From positions 1 through 64,000 of the forward strand of contig JAGFBZ010002877.1 of the NCBI GenBank assembly GCA_018398805.1: 64,000 nt of DNA, read 5' to 3'. Below, piece by piece: positions 1 through 13,730 of this stretch. Every line of letters starts with the position of its first letter. Position 1 is the first letter of the stretch. The DNA comes from Hirundichthys speculiger (taxonomy: Eukaryota; Chordata; Actinopteri; Beloniformes; Exocoetidae). The notes beneath the pieces are model-generated. The model saw only the letters and a list, made by a program, of their open reading frames with translations. It was not told the origin of the DNA and did no database searches. The translations under genes were made by a program, and so were the position numbers.

Positions 1-2890
1 CTGAGCATGCTCAGTGTGTAAGGCTGTCTGAGCATGCTCAGTGTTGTAAGGCTGTCTGAGCATGCTCAGTGTGTAAGGCTAACTGAGCATGCTCAGTGTG
101 TAAGGCTGTCTGAGCATGCTCAGTGTGTAAGGCTGTCTGAGCATGCTCAGTGTGTAAGGCTGTCTGAGCATGCTCAGTGTGTAAGGCTGTCTGAGCATGC
201 TCAGTGTGTAAGGCTGTCTGAGCATGCTCAGTCTGTAAGGCTGTCTGAGCATGCTCAGTGTGTAAGGCTAACTGAGCATGCTCAGTCTGTAAGGCTGTCT
301 GAGCATGCTCAGTGTGTAAGGCTGTCTGAGCATGCTCAGTCTGTAAGGCTGTCTGAGCATGCTCAGTCTGTAAGGCTGTCTGAGCATGCTCAGTGTGTAA
401 GGCTCTGTCTGAGCATGCTCAGTGTGTAAGGCTGTCTGAGCATGCTCAGTGTGTAAGGCTGTCTGAGCATGCTCAGTGTGTAAGGCTGTCTGAGCATGCT
501 CAGTGGTAAGGCTGTCTGAGCATGCTCAGTGTGTAAGGCTGTCTGAGCATGCTCAGTGTGTAAGGCTGTCTGAGCATGCTCAGTGTGTAAGGCTGTCTGA
601 GCATGCTCAGTCTGTAAGGCTGACTGAGCATGCTCAGTGTGTAAGGCTGTGTCTGAGCATGCTCAGTGTGTAAGGCTGTCTGAGCATGCTCAGTGTGTAA
701 GGCTGTCTGAGCATGCTCAGTCTGTAAGGCTGTCTGAGCATGCTCAGTGTGTAAGGCTGTCTGAGCATGCTCAGTCTGTAAGGCTGTCTGAGCATGCTCA
801 GTCTGTAAGGCTGTCTGAGCATGCTCAGTCTGTAAGGCTGTCTGAGCATGCTCAGTATTGAGGCTGTCTGAGCATGCTCAGTGTGTAAGGCTGTCTGAGC
901 ATGCTCAGTATGCAAGGCTGTGAGCATGCTCAAGGCTGTCTGAGCATGCTCAGTCTGTAAGGCTGTCTGAGCATGCTCAGTCTAAAGGGCTGTCTGAGCA
1001 TGCTCAGTGTGTAAGGCTGTCTGAGCATGCTCAGTGTGTAAGGCTGTCTGAGCATGCTCAGTCTGTAAGGCTGTCTGAGCATGCTCAGTGTGTAAGGCTG
1101 TCTGAGCATGCTCAGTGTGTAAGGCTGTCTGAGCATGCTCAGTGTGTAAGGCTGTGAGCATGCTCAGTGTGTAAGGCTAACTGAGCATGCTCAGTGTGTA
1201 AGGCTGTCTGAGCATGCTCAGTGTGTAAGGCTGTCTGAGCATGCTCAGTGTGTAAGGCTGTCTGAGCATGCTCAGTCTGTAAGGCTAACTGAGCATGCTC
1301 AGTGTGTAAGGCTGTCTGAGCATGCTCAGTGTGTAAGGCTGTCTGAGCATGCTCAGTGTGTAAGGCTGTCTGAGCATGCTCAGTCTGTAAGGCTGTCTGA
1401 GCATGCTCAGTCTGTAAGGCTGTCTGAGCATGCTCAGTCTGTAAGGCTAACTGAGCATGCTCAGTGTGTAAGGCTGTCTGAGCATGCTCAGTCTGTAAGG
1501 CTGTCTGAGCATGCTCAGTGTGTAAGGCTGTCTGAGCATGCTCAGTGTGTAAGGCTGTCTGAGCATGCTCAGTGTCTGTAAGGCTGTCTGAGCATGCTCA
1601 GTGTGTAAGGCTGTCTGAGCATGCTCAGTGGTGTAAGGCTGTCTGAGCATGCTCAGTGTGTAAGGCTGTCTGAGCATGCTCAGTGTGTAAGGCTGTCTGA
1701 GCATGCTCAGTGTGTAAGGCTGTCTGAGCATGCTCAGTGTGTAAGGCTGTCTGAGCATGCTCAGTGTGTAAGGCTGTCTGAGCATGCTCAGTGTGTAAGG
1801 CTGTCTGAGCATGCTCAGTGTGTAAGGCTGTCTGAGCATGCTCAGTCTGTAAGGCTGTCTGAGCATGCTCAGTCTGTAAGGCTGTCTGAGCATGCTCAGT
1901 GTGTAAGGCTGTCTGAGCATGCTCAGTGTGTAAGGCTGTCTGAGCATGCTCAGTGTGCAAGGCTGTCTGAGCATGCTCAGTCTGTAAGGCTGAATGAGCA
2001 TGCTCAGTCTGTAAGGCTGTGAGCATGCTCAGTGTGTAAGGCTGTCTGAGCATGCTCAGTGTGTAAGGCTGTCTGAGCATGCTCAGTGTGTAAGGCTGTC
2101 TGAGCATGCTCAGTCTGTAAGGCTGTCTGAGCATGCTCAGTTTGTAAGGCTGTCTGAGCATGCTCAGTCTGTAAGGCTGTCTGAGCATGCTCAGTGTGTA
2201 AGGCTGTCTGAGCATGCTCAGTGTGTAAGGCTGTCTGAGCATGCTCAGTGTGTAAGGCTGAATGAGCATGCTCAGTCTGTAAGGCTGTCTGAGCATGCTC
2301 AGTGTGTAAGGCTGTCCTGAGCATGCTCAGTGTGTAAGGCTGTCTGAGCATGCTCAGTGTGTAAGGCTGTCTGAGCATGCTCAGTGTGTAAGGCTGTCTG
2401 AGCATGCTCAGTGTGTAAGGCTGTCTGAGCATGCTCAGTCTGTAAGGCTGTCTGAGCATGCTCAGTGTGTAAGGCTGTCTGAGCATGCTCAGTGTGTAAG
2501 GCTGTCTGAGCATGCTCAGTGTGTAAGGCTGTCTGAGCATGCTCAGTGTGTAAGGCTGTCTGAGCATGCTCAGTGTGTAAGGCTGTCTGAGCATGCTCAG
2601 TGTGTAAGGCTGTCTGAGCATGCTCAGTCTGTGTAAGGCTGTCTGTCACTGCTGAGGCATGCTCAGTGTGTAAGGCTGTCTGAGCATGCTCAGTCTGTAA
2701 GGCTGTCTGAGCATGCTCAGTGTGTAAGGCTGTCTGAGCATGCTCAGTGTGTGTAAGGCTGTCTGAGCATGCTCAGTGTGTAAGGCTGTCTGAGCATGCT
2801 CAGTGTGTAAGGCTGTCTGAGCATGCTCAGTGTGTAAGGCTGAACTGAGCATGCTCAGTGTGTAAGGCTGTCTGAGCATGCTCAGTGTGT
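1..2890 (+). repeat. 27-bp palindromic-core satellite, left arm (forward orientation)
   Basis: Tandem array with a 27-bp period that is already in progress at base 1, so its left edge lies outside the window. Each unit is the perfect palindrome CTGAGCATGCTCAG followed by a 13-base spacer, usually TGTGTAAGGCTGT. Common spacer variants are a C at the second position (TCTGTAAGG) and an ending in CTAA or CTGA instead of CTGT. Small length variants occur, for example at 44, 507, 645 and 1141. The palindrome itself is almost never altered (one exception is an extra G near 2654). Because 27 is nine codons, open frames run through the array in several frames on both strands, encoding nine-residue repeats such as SEHAQCVRL; these are by-products of the period and not evidence of a gene. 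About 107 units in this arm. Confidence 0.97.
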
Positions 2891-2928
2891 CTGAACTGCC
2901 TGAGCATGCTCAGACATGCTCAGTTACA
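2891..2928. other. orientation switch point of the satellite
   Basis: The last forward spacer breaks down after 2,886 and is followed by an irregular stretch holding one full palindrome core and one truncated core (ACATGCTCAG). The first reverse-complement unit starts at about 2,929. The spacer word AAGGCTGT, seen on the plus strand to the left, appears as ACAGCCTT to the right. The two arms therefore meet head to head with almost no spacer, which makes the whole array a giant imperfect inverted repeat of 2.9 kb against 11 kb. Confidence 0.9.
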
Positions 2929-5900
2929 CACTGAGCATGCTCAGACAGCCTTACACACTGAGCATGCTCAGACAGCCTTACACACTGAGCATGCTCAGAC
3001 AGCCTTACACACTGAGCATGCTCAGACAGCCTTACACACTGAGCATGCTCAGACAGCCTTACACACTGAGCATGCTCAGACAGCCTTACACACTGAGCAT
3101 GCTCAGACAGCCTTACACACTGAGCATGCTCAGTTAGCCTTACAGACTGAGCATGCTCAGTTAGCCTTACACACTGAGCATGCTCAGACAGCCTTACACA
3201 CTGAGCATGCTCATACAGCCTTACACTGAGCATGCTCAGACAGCCTTACACACTGAGCATGCTCAGACAGCCTTACACACTGAGCATGCTCAGACAGCCT
3301 TACAGACTGAGCATGCTCAGTGCAGAGCCTTAGACTGAGCATGCTCAGTCAGCCTTACACTGAGCATGCTCAGACAGCCTTACACACTGAGCATGCTCAG
3401 ACAGCCTTACAGACTGAGCATGCTCAGACAGCCTTACAGACTGAGCATGCTCAGACAGCCTTACACACTGAGCATGCTCAGACAGCCTTACAGACTGAGC
3501 ATGCTCAGACAGCCTTACAGACTGAGCATGCTCAGCAGCCTTACAGACTGAGCATGCTCAGACAGCCTTACACACTGAGCATGCTCAGACAAGCCTTACA
3601 CACTGAGCATGCTCAGACCTTACACTGAGCATGCTCAGACAGCCTTACACACTGAGCATGCTCAGTTAGCCTTACAGACTGAGCATGCTCAGACAGCCTT
3701 ACACACTGAGCATGCTCAGTCAGCCTTACAGACTGAGCATGCTCAGCCTTCACACTGAGCATGCTCAGAGCCTTACACACTGAGCATGCTCAGACAGCCT
3801 TACAGACTGAGCATGCTCAGTCAGCCTTACACTGAGCATGCTCAGACAGCCTTACACACTGAGCATGCTCAGACAGCCTTACACACTGAGCATGCTCAGA
3901 CAGCCTTACACACTGAGCATGCTCAGACAGCCTTACACACTGAGCATGCTCAGACAGCCTTACACACTGAGCATGCTCAGACAGCCTTACACACTGAGCA
4001 TGCTCAGACAGCCTTACACACACTGAGCATGCTCAGACAGCCTTACACACTGAGCATGCTCAGACAGCCTTACACACTGAGCATGCTCAGACAGCCTTAC
4101 AGACTGAGCATGCTCAGTTAGCCTTACAGACTGAGCATGCTCAGACAGCCTTACACACTGAGCATGCTCAGACAGCCTTACACACTGAGCATGCTCAGTC
4201 AGCCTTACAGACTGAGCATGCTCAGTCCACTTACAGACTGAGCATGCTCAGTCAGCCTTACAGACTGAGCATGCTCAGACAGCCTTGCACACTGAGCATG
4301 CTCAGACAGCCTTACACACTGAGCATGCTCAGACAGCCTTACAGACTGAGCATGCTCAGACAGCCTTACAGACTGAGCATGCTCAGACAGCCTTACACAC
4401 TGAGCATGCTCAGACAGCCTTACACACTGAGCATGCTCAGACAGCCTTACACACTGAGCATGCTCAGACAGCCTTACACACTGAGCATGCTCAGACAGCC
4501 TTACACACTGAGCATGCTCAGACAGCCTTACACACTGAGCATGCTCAGACAGCCTTACAGACTGAGCATGCTCAGACAGCCTTACATACTGAGCATGCTC
4601 AGTTAGCCTTACAGACTGAGCATGCTCAGACAGCCTTACACACTGAGCATGCTCAGACAGCCTTACACACTGAGCATGCTCAGACAGCCTTACACACTGA
4701 GCATGCTCAGACAGCCTTACAGACTGAGCATGCTCAGACAGCCTTACACTGAGCATGCTCAGACAGCCTTACATGAGCATGCTCAGACAGCCTTACACAC
4801 TGAGCATGCTCAGACAGCCTTACACACTGAGCATGCTCAGACAGCCTTACACACTGAGCATGCTCAGACAGCCTTACAGACTGAGCATGCTCAGTCAGCC
4901 TTACAGACTGAGCATGCTCAGACAGCCTTACACACTGAGCATGCTCAGACAGCCTTACAGACTGAGCATGCTCAGACAGCCTTACAGACTGAGCATGCTC
5001 AGACAGCCTTACAGACTGAGCATGCTCAGACAGCCTTACAGACTGAGCATGCTCAGTCAGCCTTACAGACTGAGCATGCTCAGACAGCCTTACACACTGA
5101 GCATGCTCAGACAGCCTTACACACTGAGCATGCTCAGACAGCCTTACACACTGAGCATGCTCAGACAGCCTTACACACTGAGCATGCTCAGTTAGCCTTA
5201 CAGACTGAGCATGCTCAGTCAGCCTTACAGACTGAGCATGCTCAGACAGCCTTACAGACTGAGCATGCTCAGACAGCCTTACACACTGAGCATGCTCAGA
5301 CAGCCTTACACACTGAGCATGCTCAGACAGCCTTACACACTGAGCATGCTCAGACAGCCTTACACAACACTGAGCATGCTCAGTCAGCCTTACACACTGA
5401 GCATGCTCAGACAAGCCTTACACACTGAGCATGCTCAGACAGCCTTACAGACTGAGCATGCTCAGACAGCCTTACAACACTGAGCATGCTCAGACAGCCT
5501 TACACACTGAGCATGCTCAGACAGCCTTACACACACTGAGCATGCTCAGACAGCCTTACACTGAGCATGCTCAGACAGCCTTACACACTGAGCATGCTCA
5601 GACAGCCTTACATACTGAGCATGCTCAGTGCCTTACAGACTGAGCATGCTCAGACAGCCTTACACACTGAGCATGCTCAGACAGCCTTACACACTGAGCA
5701 TGCTCAGACAGCCTTACACACTGAGCATGCTCAGACAGCCTTACAGACTGAGCATGCTCAGACAGCCTTACACACTGAGCATGCTCAGACAGCCTTACAC
5801 ACTGAGCATGCTCAGACAGCCTTACACACTGAGCATGCTCAGACAGCCTTACATACTGAGCATGCTCAGACAGCCTTACACACTGAGCATGCTCAGTTAG

Positions 5901-8900
5901 CCTTACACACTGAGCATGCTCAGACAGCCTTACACACTGAGCATGCTCAGACAGCCTTACAGACTGAGCATGCTCAGACAGCCTTACACTGAGCATGCTC
6001 AGACAGCCTTGCACACTGAGCATGCTCAGACAGCCTTACACACTGAGCATGCTCAGACAGCCTTACACACTGAGCATGCTCAGACATGCACACTGAGCAT
6101 GCTCAGACAGCCTTACACACTGAGCATGCTCAGACAGCCTTACAGACTGAGCATGCTCAGTCAGCCTTACAGACTGAGCATGCTCAGACAGCCTTACACA
6201 CTGAGCATGCTCAGACAGCCTTACACACTGAGCATGCTCAGACAGCCTTACATGAGCATGCTCAGACAGCCTTACACACTGAGCATGCTCAGTCAGCCTT
6301 ACAGACTGAGCATGCTCAGACAGCCTTACAGACTGAGCATGCTCAGACAGCCTTACACACTGAGCATGCTCAGACAGCCTTGCACACTGAGCATGCTCAG
6401 ACAGCCTTACAGAGCATGCTCAGACAGCCTTACACACTGAGCATGCTCAGTTACAGCCTTACAGACTGAGCATGCTCAGACAGCCTTACACACTGAGCAT
6501 GCTCAGACAGCCTTACAGACCTGAGCATGCTCAGACAGCCTTACACACTGAGCATGCTCAGACAGCCTTACACACTGAGCATGCTCAGACAGCCTTACAC
6601 ACTGAGCATGCTCAGACAGCCTTACACACTGAGCATGCTCAGACAGCCTTACACACTGAGCATGCTCAGACAGCCTTACACACTGAGCATGCTCAGACAG
6701 CCTTACAGACTGAGCATGCTCAGACAGCCTTACACACTGAGCATGCTCAGACAGCCTTACACACTGAGCATGCTCAGACAGCCTTACACACTGAGCATGC
6801 TCAGACAGCCTTACACCACTGAGCATGCTCAGACAGCCTTACATACTGAGCATGCTCAGACAGCCTTACACACTGAGCATGCTCAGACAGCCTTACAGAC
6901 TGAGCATGCTCAGACAGCCTTACACACTGAGCATCATGAGCATGCTCAGACAGCCTTACACACTGAGCATGCTCAGACAGCCTTACAGACACTGAGCATG
7001 CTCAGACAGCCTTACACAACTGAGCATGCTCAGACAGCCTTACACACTGAGCATGCTCAGACAGCCTTACACACTGAGCATGCTCAGACAGCCTTACAGA
7101 CTGAGCATGCTCAGACAGCCTTACACACTGAGCATGCTCAGACAGCCTTACACACTGAGCATGCTCAGACAGCCTTACACACTGAGCATGCTCAGACAGC
7201 CTTACAGACTGAGCATGCTCAGACAGCCTTACACACTGAGCATGCTCAGACAGCCTTACACACTGAGCATGCTCAGACAGCCTTACACACTGAGCATGCT
7301 CAGACAGCCTTACACACTGAGCATGCTCAGACAGCCTTACAGACTGAGCATGCTCAGTCAGCCTTACAGACTGAGCATGCTCAGACAGCCTTACACACTG
7401 AGCATGCTCAGACAGCCTTACACACTGAGCATGCTCAGACAGCCTTACACACTGAGCATGCTCAGACAGCCTTACACACTGAGCATGCTCAGACAGCCTT
7501 ACACACTGAGCATGCTCAGACAGCCTTACAGACTGAGCATGCTCAGACAGCCTTACACACTGAGCATGCTCAGACAGCCTTACAGACATGAGCATGCAGC
7601 TCAGACAGCCTTACACACTGAGCATGCTCAGACAGCCTTACACACTGAGCATGCTCAGACAGCCTTACAGACTGAGCATGCTCAGACAGCCTTACACACT
7701 GAGCATGCTCAGACAGCCTTACACACTGAGCATGCTCAGACAGCCTTACAGACTGAGCATGCTCAGACAGCCTTACAGACTGAGCATGCTCAGACAGCCT
7801 TACAACACTGAGCATGCTCAGACAGCCTTACAGACTGAGCATGCTCAGACAGCCTTACACACTGAGCATGCTCAGACAGCCTTACAGAGACTGAGCATGC
7901 TCAGACAGCCTTACACACTGAGCATGCTCAGACAGCCTTACACACTGAGCATGCTCAGACAGCCTTACACACTGAGCATGCTCAGACAGCCTTACACACT
8001 GAGCATGCTCAGACAGCCTTACACTGAGCATGCTCAGACAGCCTTACAGACTGAGCATGCTCAGACAGCCTTACACACTGAGCATGCTCAGACAGCCTTA
8101 CACACTGAGCATGCTCAGACAGCCTTACACACTGAGCATGCTCAGACAGCCTTACACTGAGCATGCTCAGACAGCCTTACACACTGAGCATGCTCAGACA
8201 GCCTTGCACACTGAGCATGCTCAGACAGCCTTACACACTGAGCATGCTCAGACAGCCTTACACAATGAGCATGCTCAGACAGCCTTACACACTGAGCATG
8301 CTCAGACAGCCTTACACACTGAGCATGCTCAGACAGCCTTACACACTGAGCATGCTCAGTCAGCCTTACAGACTGAGCATGCTCAGACAGCCTTACACAC
8401 TGAGCATGCTCAGACAGCCTTACACACTGAGCATGCTCAGACAGCCTTACACACTGAGCATGCTCAGACAGCCTTACACACTGAGCATGCTCAGACAGCC
8501 TTACACACTGAGCATGCTCAGACAGCCTTACACACTGAGCATGCTCAGACAGCCTTACACACTGAGCATGCTCAGACAGCCTTACACACTGAGCATGCTC
8601 AGACAGCCTTACACACTGAGCATGCTCAGACAGCCTTACACACTGAGCATGCTCAGACAGCCTTACAGACTGAGCATGCTCAGACAGCCTTACACACTGA
8701 GCATGCTCAGACAGCCTTACAGACTGAGCATGCTCAGACAGCCTTACACACTGAGCATGCTCAGACAGCCTTACAGACTGAGCATGCTCAGACAGCCTTA
8801 CAGACTGAGCATGCTCAGACAGCCTTACACACTGAGCATGCTCAGACAGCCTTACACACTGAGCATGCTCAGACAGCCTTACAGACTGAGCATGCTCAGA

Positions 8901-11900
8901 CAGCCTTACAGACTGAGCATGCTCAGACAGCCTTACACACTGAGCATGCTCAGACAGCCTTACACACTGAGCATGCTCAGACAGCCTTACACACTGAGCA
9001 TGCTCAGACAGCCTTACACACTGAGCATGCTCAGACAGCCTTACACACTGAGCATGCTCAGACAGCCTTACAGACTGAGCATGCTCAGACAGCCTTACAC
9101 ACTGAGCATGCTCAGACAGCCTTACACACTGAGCATGCTCAGACAGCCTTACACACTGAGCATGCTCAGACAGCCTTACACCACTGAGCATGCTCAGACA
9201 GCCTTACACACACTGAGCATGCTCAGACAGCCTTACAGACTGAGCATGCTCAGACAGCCTTACACACTGAGCATGCTCAGACAGCCTTACAGACTGAGCA
9301 TGCTCAGACAGCCTTACAGACTGAGCATGCTCAGACAGCCTTACACACTGAGCATGCTCAGACAGCCTTACAGACTGAGCATGCTCAGACAGCCTTACAC
9401 AGACTGAGCATGCTCAGACAGCCTTACACACTGAGCATGCTCAGACAGCCTTACACACTGAGCATGCTCAGACAGCCTTACAGACTGAGCATGCTCAGAC
9501 AGCCTTACACACTGAGCATGCTCAGACAGCCTTACACACTGAGCATGCTCAGTTAGCCTTACACTGAGCATGCTCAGACAACTGAGCATGCTCAGACAGC
9601 CTTACACACTGAGCATGCTCAGACAGCCTTACACACTGAGCATGCTCAGTCAGCCTTACACACTGAGCATGCTCAGACAGCCTTACACACTGAGCATGCT
9701 CAGACAGCCTTACACAATGAGCATGCTCAGACAGCCTTACACACTGAGCATGCTCAGACAACTGAGCATGCTCAGACAGCCTTACAGACTGAGCATGCTC
9801 AGTTAACCTTACAGACTGAGCATGCTCAGACAGCCTTACATACTGAGCATGCTCAGACAGCCTTACACACTGAGCATGCTCAGTCAGCCTTACAGACTGA
9901 GCATGCTCAGACAGCCTTACAGACTGAGCATGCTCAGACAGCCTTACACACTGAGCATGCTCAGACAGCCTTACACACTGAGCATGCTCAGACAGCCTTA
10001 CACACTGAGCATGCTCAGTTAGCCTTACAGACTGAGCATGCTCAGACAGCCTTACACACTGAGCATGCTCAGACAGCCTTACAGAGCATGCTCAGACATG
10101 AGCATGCTCAGACAGCCTTACAGACTGAGCATGCTCAGTTAGCCTTACAGACTGAGCATGCTCAGACAGCCTTACACTGAGCATGCTCAGACAGCCTTAC
10201 ACACTGAGCATGCTCAGACAGCCTTACAGACTGAGCATGCTCAGACAGCCTTACAGACTGAGCATGCTCAGACAGCCTTACACACTGAGCATGCTCAGAC
10301 AGCCTTACACACTGAGCATGCTCAGACAGCCTTACACACTGAGCATGCTCAGTTAGCCTTACAGACTGAGCATGCTCAGACAGCCTTACACACTGAGCAT
10401 GCTCAGACAGCCTTACACACTGAGCATGCTCAGACAGCCTTACACACTGAGCATGCTCAGACAGCCTTACACACTGAGCATGCTCAGACAGCCTTACACA
10501 CTGAGCATGCTCAGACAGCCTTACACACTGAGCATGCTCAGACAGCCTTACACACTGAGCATGCTCAGACAGCCTTACACACTGAGCATGCTCAGTTAGC
10601 CTTACACACTGAGCATGCTCAGACAGCCTTACACTGAGCATGCTCAGACCTCAGACAGCTTACACAACTGAGCATGCTCAGACAGCCTTACAGACTGAGC
10701 ATGCTCAGACAGCCTTACACACTGAGCATGCTCAGACAGCCTTACACACTGAGCATGCTCAGACAGCCTTACACACTGAGCATGCTCAGACAGCCTTACA
10801 CACTGAGCATGCTCAGACAGCCTTACACACTGAGCATGCTCAGACAGCCTTACACACTGAGCATGCTCAGACAGCCTTACACCACTGAGCATGCTCAGAC
10901 AGCCTTACAGACTGAGCATGCTCAGACAGCCTTACACACTGAGCATGCTCAGACAGCCTTACAGACTGAGCATGCTCAGACAGCCTTACAGACTGAGCAT
11001 GCTCAGACAGCCTTACACACTGAGCATGCTCAGACAGCCTTACACACTGAGCATGCTCAGTCAGCCTTACAGACTGAGCATGCTCAGACAGCCTTACACA
11101 CTGAGCATGCTCAGACAGCCTTACACCACTGAGCATGCTCAGACAGCCTTACACACTGAGCATGCTCAGACAGCCTTACACTGAGCATGCTCAGACAGCC
11201 TTACACACTGAGCATGCTCAGACAGCCTTACACACTGAGCATGCTCAGACAGCCTTACAGACTGAGCATGCTCAGACAGCCTTACACACTGAGCATGCTC
11301 AGTTAGCCTTACACACTGAGCATGCTCAGACAGCCTTACACACTGAGCATGCTCAGACAGCCTTACAGACTGAGCATGCTCAGACAGCCTTACACACTGA
11401 GCATGCTCAGTCAGCCTTACAGACTGAGCATGCTCAGACAGCCTTACACACTGAGCATGCTCAGACAGCCTTACACACTGAGCATGCTCAGACAGCCTTA
11501 CACACTGAGCATGCTCAGACAGCCTTACACACTGAGCATGCTCAGACAGCCTTACACACTGAGCATGCTCAGACAGCCTTACACACTGAGCATGCTCAGA
11601 CAGCCTTACAGACTGAGCATGCTCAGACAGCCTTACACACTGAGCATGCTCAGACAGCCTTACACACTGAGCATGCTCAGTCAGCCTTACAGACTGAGCA
11701 TGCTCAGACAGCCTTACACTGAGCATGCTCAGACAGCCTTACAGACTGAGCATGCTCAGACAGCCTTACAGACTGAGCATGCTCAGACAGCCTTACAGAC
11801 TGAGCATGCTCAGACAGCCTTACACACTGAGCATGCTCAGACAGCCTTACAGACTGAGCATGCTCAGACAGCCTTACACACTGAGCATGCTCAGACAGCC

Positions 11901-13730
11901 TTACACACTGAGCATGCTCAGTTAGCCTTACACACTGAGCATGCTCAGACAGCCTGAGCATGCTCAGACAGCCTTACACACTGAGCATGCTCAGACAGCC
12001 TTACACACTGAGCATGCTCAGACAGCCTTACACACTGAGCATGCTCAGACAGCCTTACACACTGAGCATGCTTCAGACAGCCTTACACACTGAGCATGCT
12101 CAGACAGCCTTACACACTGAGCATGCTCAGACAGACTGAGCATGCTCAGACAGCCTTACAGACTGAGCATGCTCAGTTAGCCTTACAGACTGAGCATGCT
12201 CAGACAGCCTTACAGACTGAGCATGCTCAGACAGCCTTACAGACTGAGCATGCTCAGACAGCCTTTACAGACTGAGCATGCTCAGACAGCCTTACAGACT
12301 GAGCATGCTCAGTGCCTTACAGACTGAGCATGCTCAGACAGCCTTACACACTGAGCATGCTCAGACAGCCTTACACACTGAGCATGCTCAGACAGACTGA
12401 GCATGCTCAGACAGCCTTACAGACTGAGCATGCTCAGTTAGCCTTACAGACTGAGCATGCTCAGACAGCCTTACAGACTGAGCATGCTCAGACAGCCTTA
12501 CAGACTGAGCATGCTCAGACAGCCTTACACACTGAGCATGCTCAGACAGCCTTACACACTGAGCATGCTCAGACAGCCTTACACACTGAGCATGCTCAGT
12601 TAGCCTTACAGACTGAGCATGCTCAGACAGCCTTACACACTGAGCATGCTCAGACAGCCTTACACACTGAGCATGCTCAGACAGCCTTACAGACTGAGCA
12701 TGCTCAGACAGCCTTACACACTGAGCATGCTCAGACAGCCTTACACACTGAGCATGCTCAGACAGCCTTACAGACTGAGCATGCTCAGACAGCCTTACAC
12801 ACTGAGCATGCTCAGACAGCCTTACAGACTGAGCATGCTCAGACAGCCTTACACTGAGCATGCTCAGACAGCCTTACACACTGAGCATGCTCAGTCAGCC
12901 TCACAGACTGAGCATGCTCAGACAGCCTTACAGACTGAGCATGCTCAGACAGCCTTACACACTGAGCATGCTCAGGACAGCCTTACACACTGAGCATGCT
13001 CAGACAGCCTTACAGACTGAGCATGCTCAGACAGCCTTACAGACTGAGCATGCTCAGACAGCCTTACACACTGAGCATGCTCAGACAGCCTTACACACTG
13101 AGCATGCTCAGACAGCCTTACAGACTGAGCATGCTCAGACAGCCTTACAGACTGAGCATGCTCAGACAGCCTTACAGACTGAGCATGCTCAGTCAGCCTT
13201 ACAGACTGAGCATGCTCAGACAGCCTTACACACTGAGCATGCTCAGACAGCCTTACAGACTGAGCATGCTCAGCTCAGACAGCCTTACAGACTGAGCATG
13301 CTCAGACAGCCTTACACACTGAGCATGCTCAGACAGCCTTACACACTGAGCATGCTCAGTCAGCCTTACAGACTGAGCATGCTCAGACAGCCTTACACAG
13401 AGCATGCTCAGACAGCCTTACAGACTGAGCATGCTCAGACAGCCTTACAGACACTGAGCATGCTCAGACAGCCTTACAGACTGAGCATGCTCAGAGCCTT
13501 ACACACTGAGCATGCTCAGAGCCTTACAGACTGAGCATGCTCAGACAGCCTTACAGACTGAGCATGCTCAGACAGCCTTACAGACTGAGCATGCTCAGAC
13601 AGCCTTACACACTGAGCATGCTCAGACAGCATGCTCAGAGCCTTACAGACTGAGCATGCTCAGTCAGCCTTACACTGAGCATGCTCAGACAGCCTTACAC
13701 ATGAGCATGCTCAGTGCTTACAGACTGAGC
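2929..13730 (-). repeat. 27-bp palindromic-core satellite, right arm (reverse orientation)
   Basis: The same 27-bp unit in opposite orientation: on the plus strand ACAGCCTTACACA followed by CTGAGCATGCTCAG. About 400 units. The usual variants are CAGA for CACA in the spacer, and GTTAGCC or GTCAGCC for GACAGCC. Spacer length changes by 2 bp (loss or gain of CA, for example at 3228, 4021, 5526, 9207) or by single bases (for example 6813, 9181), like slippage in a short CA run. Altered cores are rare: 3210 (one base changed), 7592 (AG inserted), 12071 (T inserted), and a few units with ATGAGC. Long homogeneous blocks (8.16-9.19 kb has no frame-breaking indel over about 1 kb) point to recent unequal exchange or amplification. 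The frames give HAQTALHTE and LRQPYTLSM repeats up to 414 residues long, judged non-genic. Confidence 0.97.

Noticed and set aside
34..13534. Many long open reading frames (up to 414 codons) across the satellite as protein genes
   Set aside because: They arise because the 27-bp period is a multiple of three. Overlapping frames on both strands are equally open, they begin and end at random indels, and they encode only nine-residue repeats.
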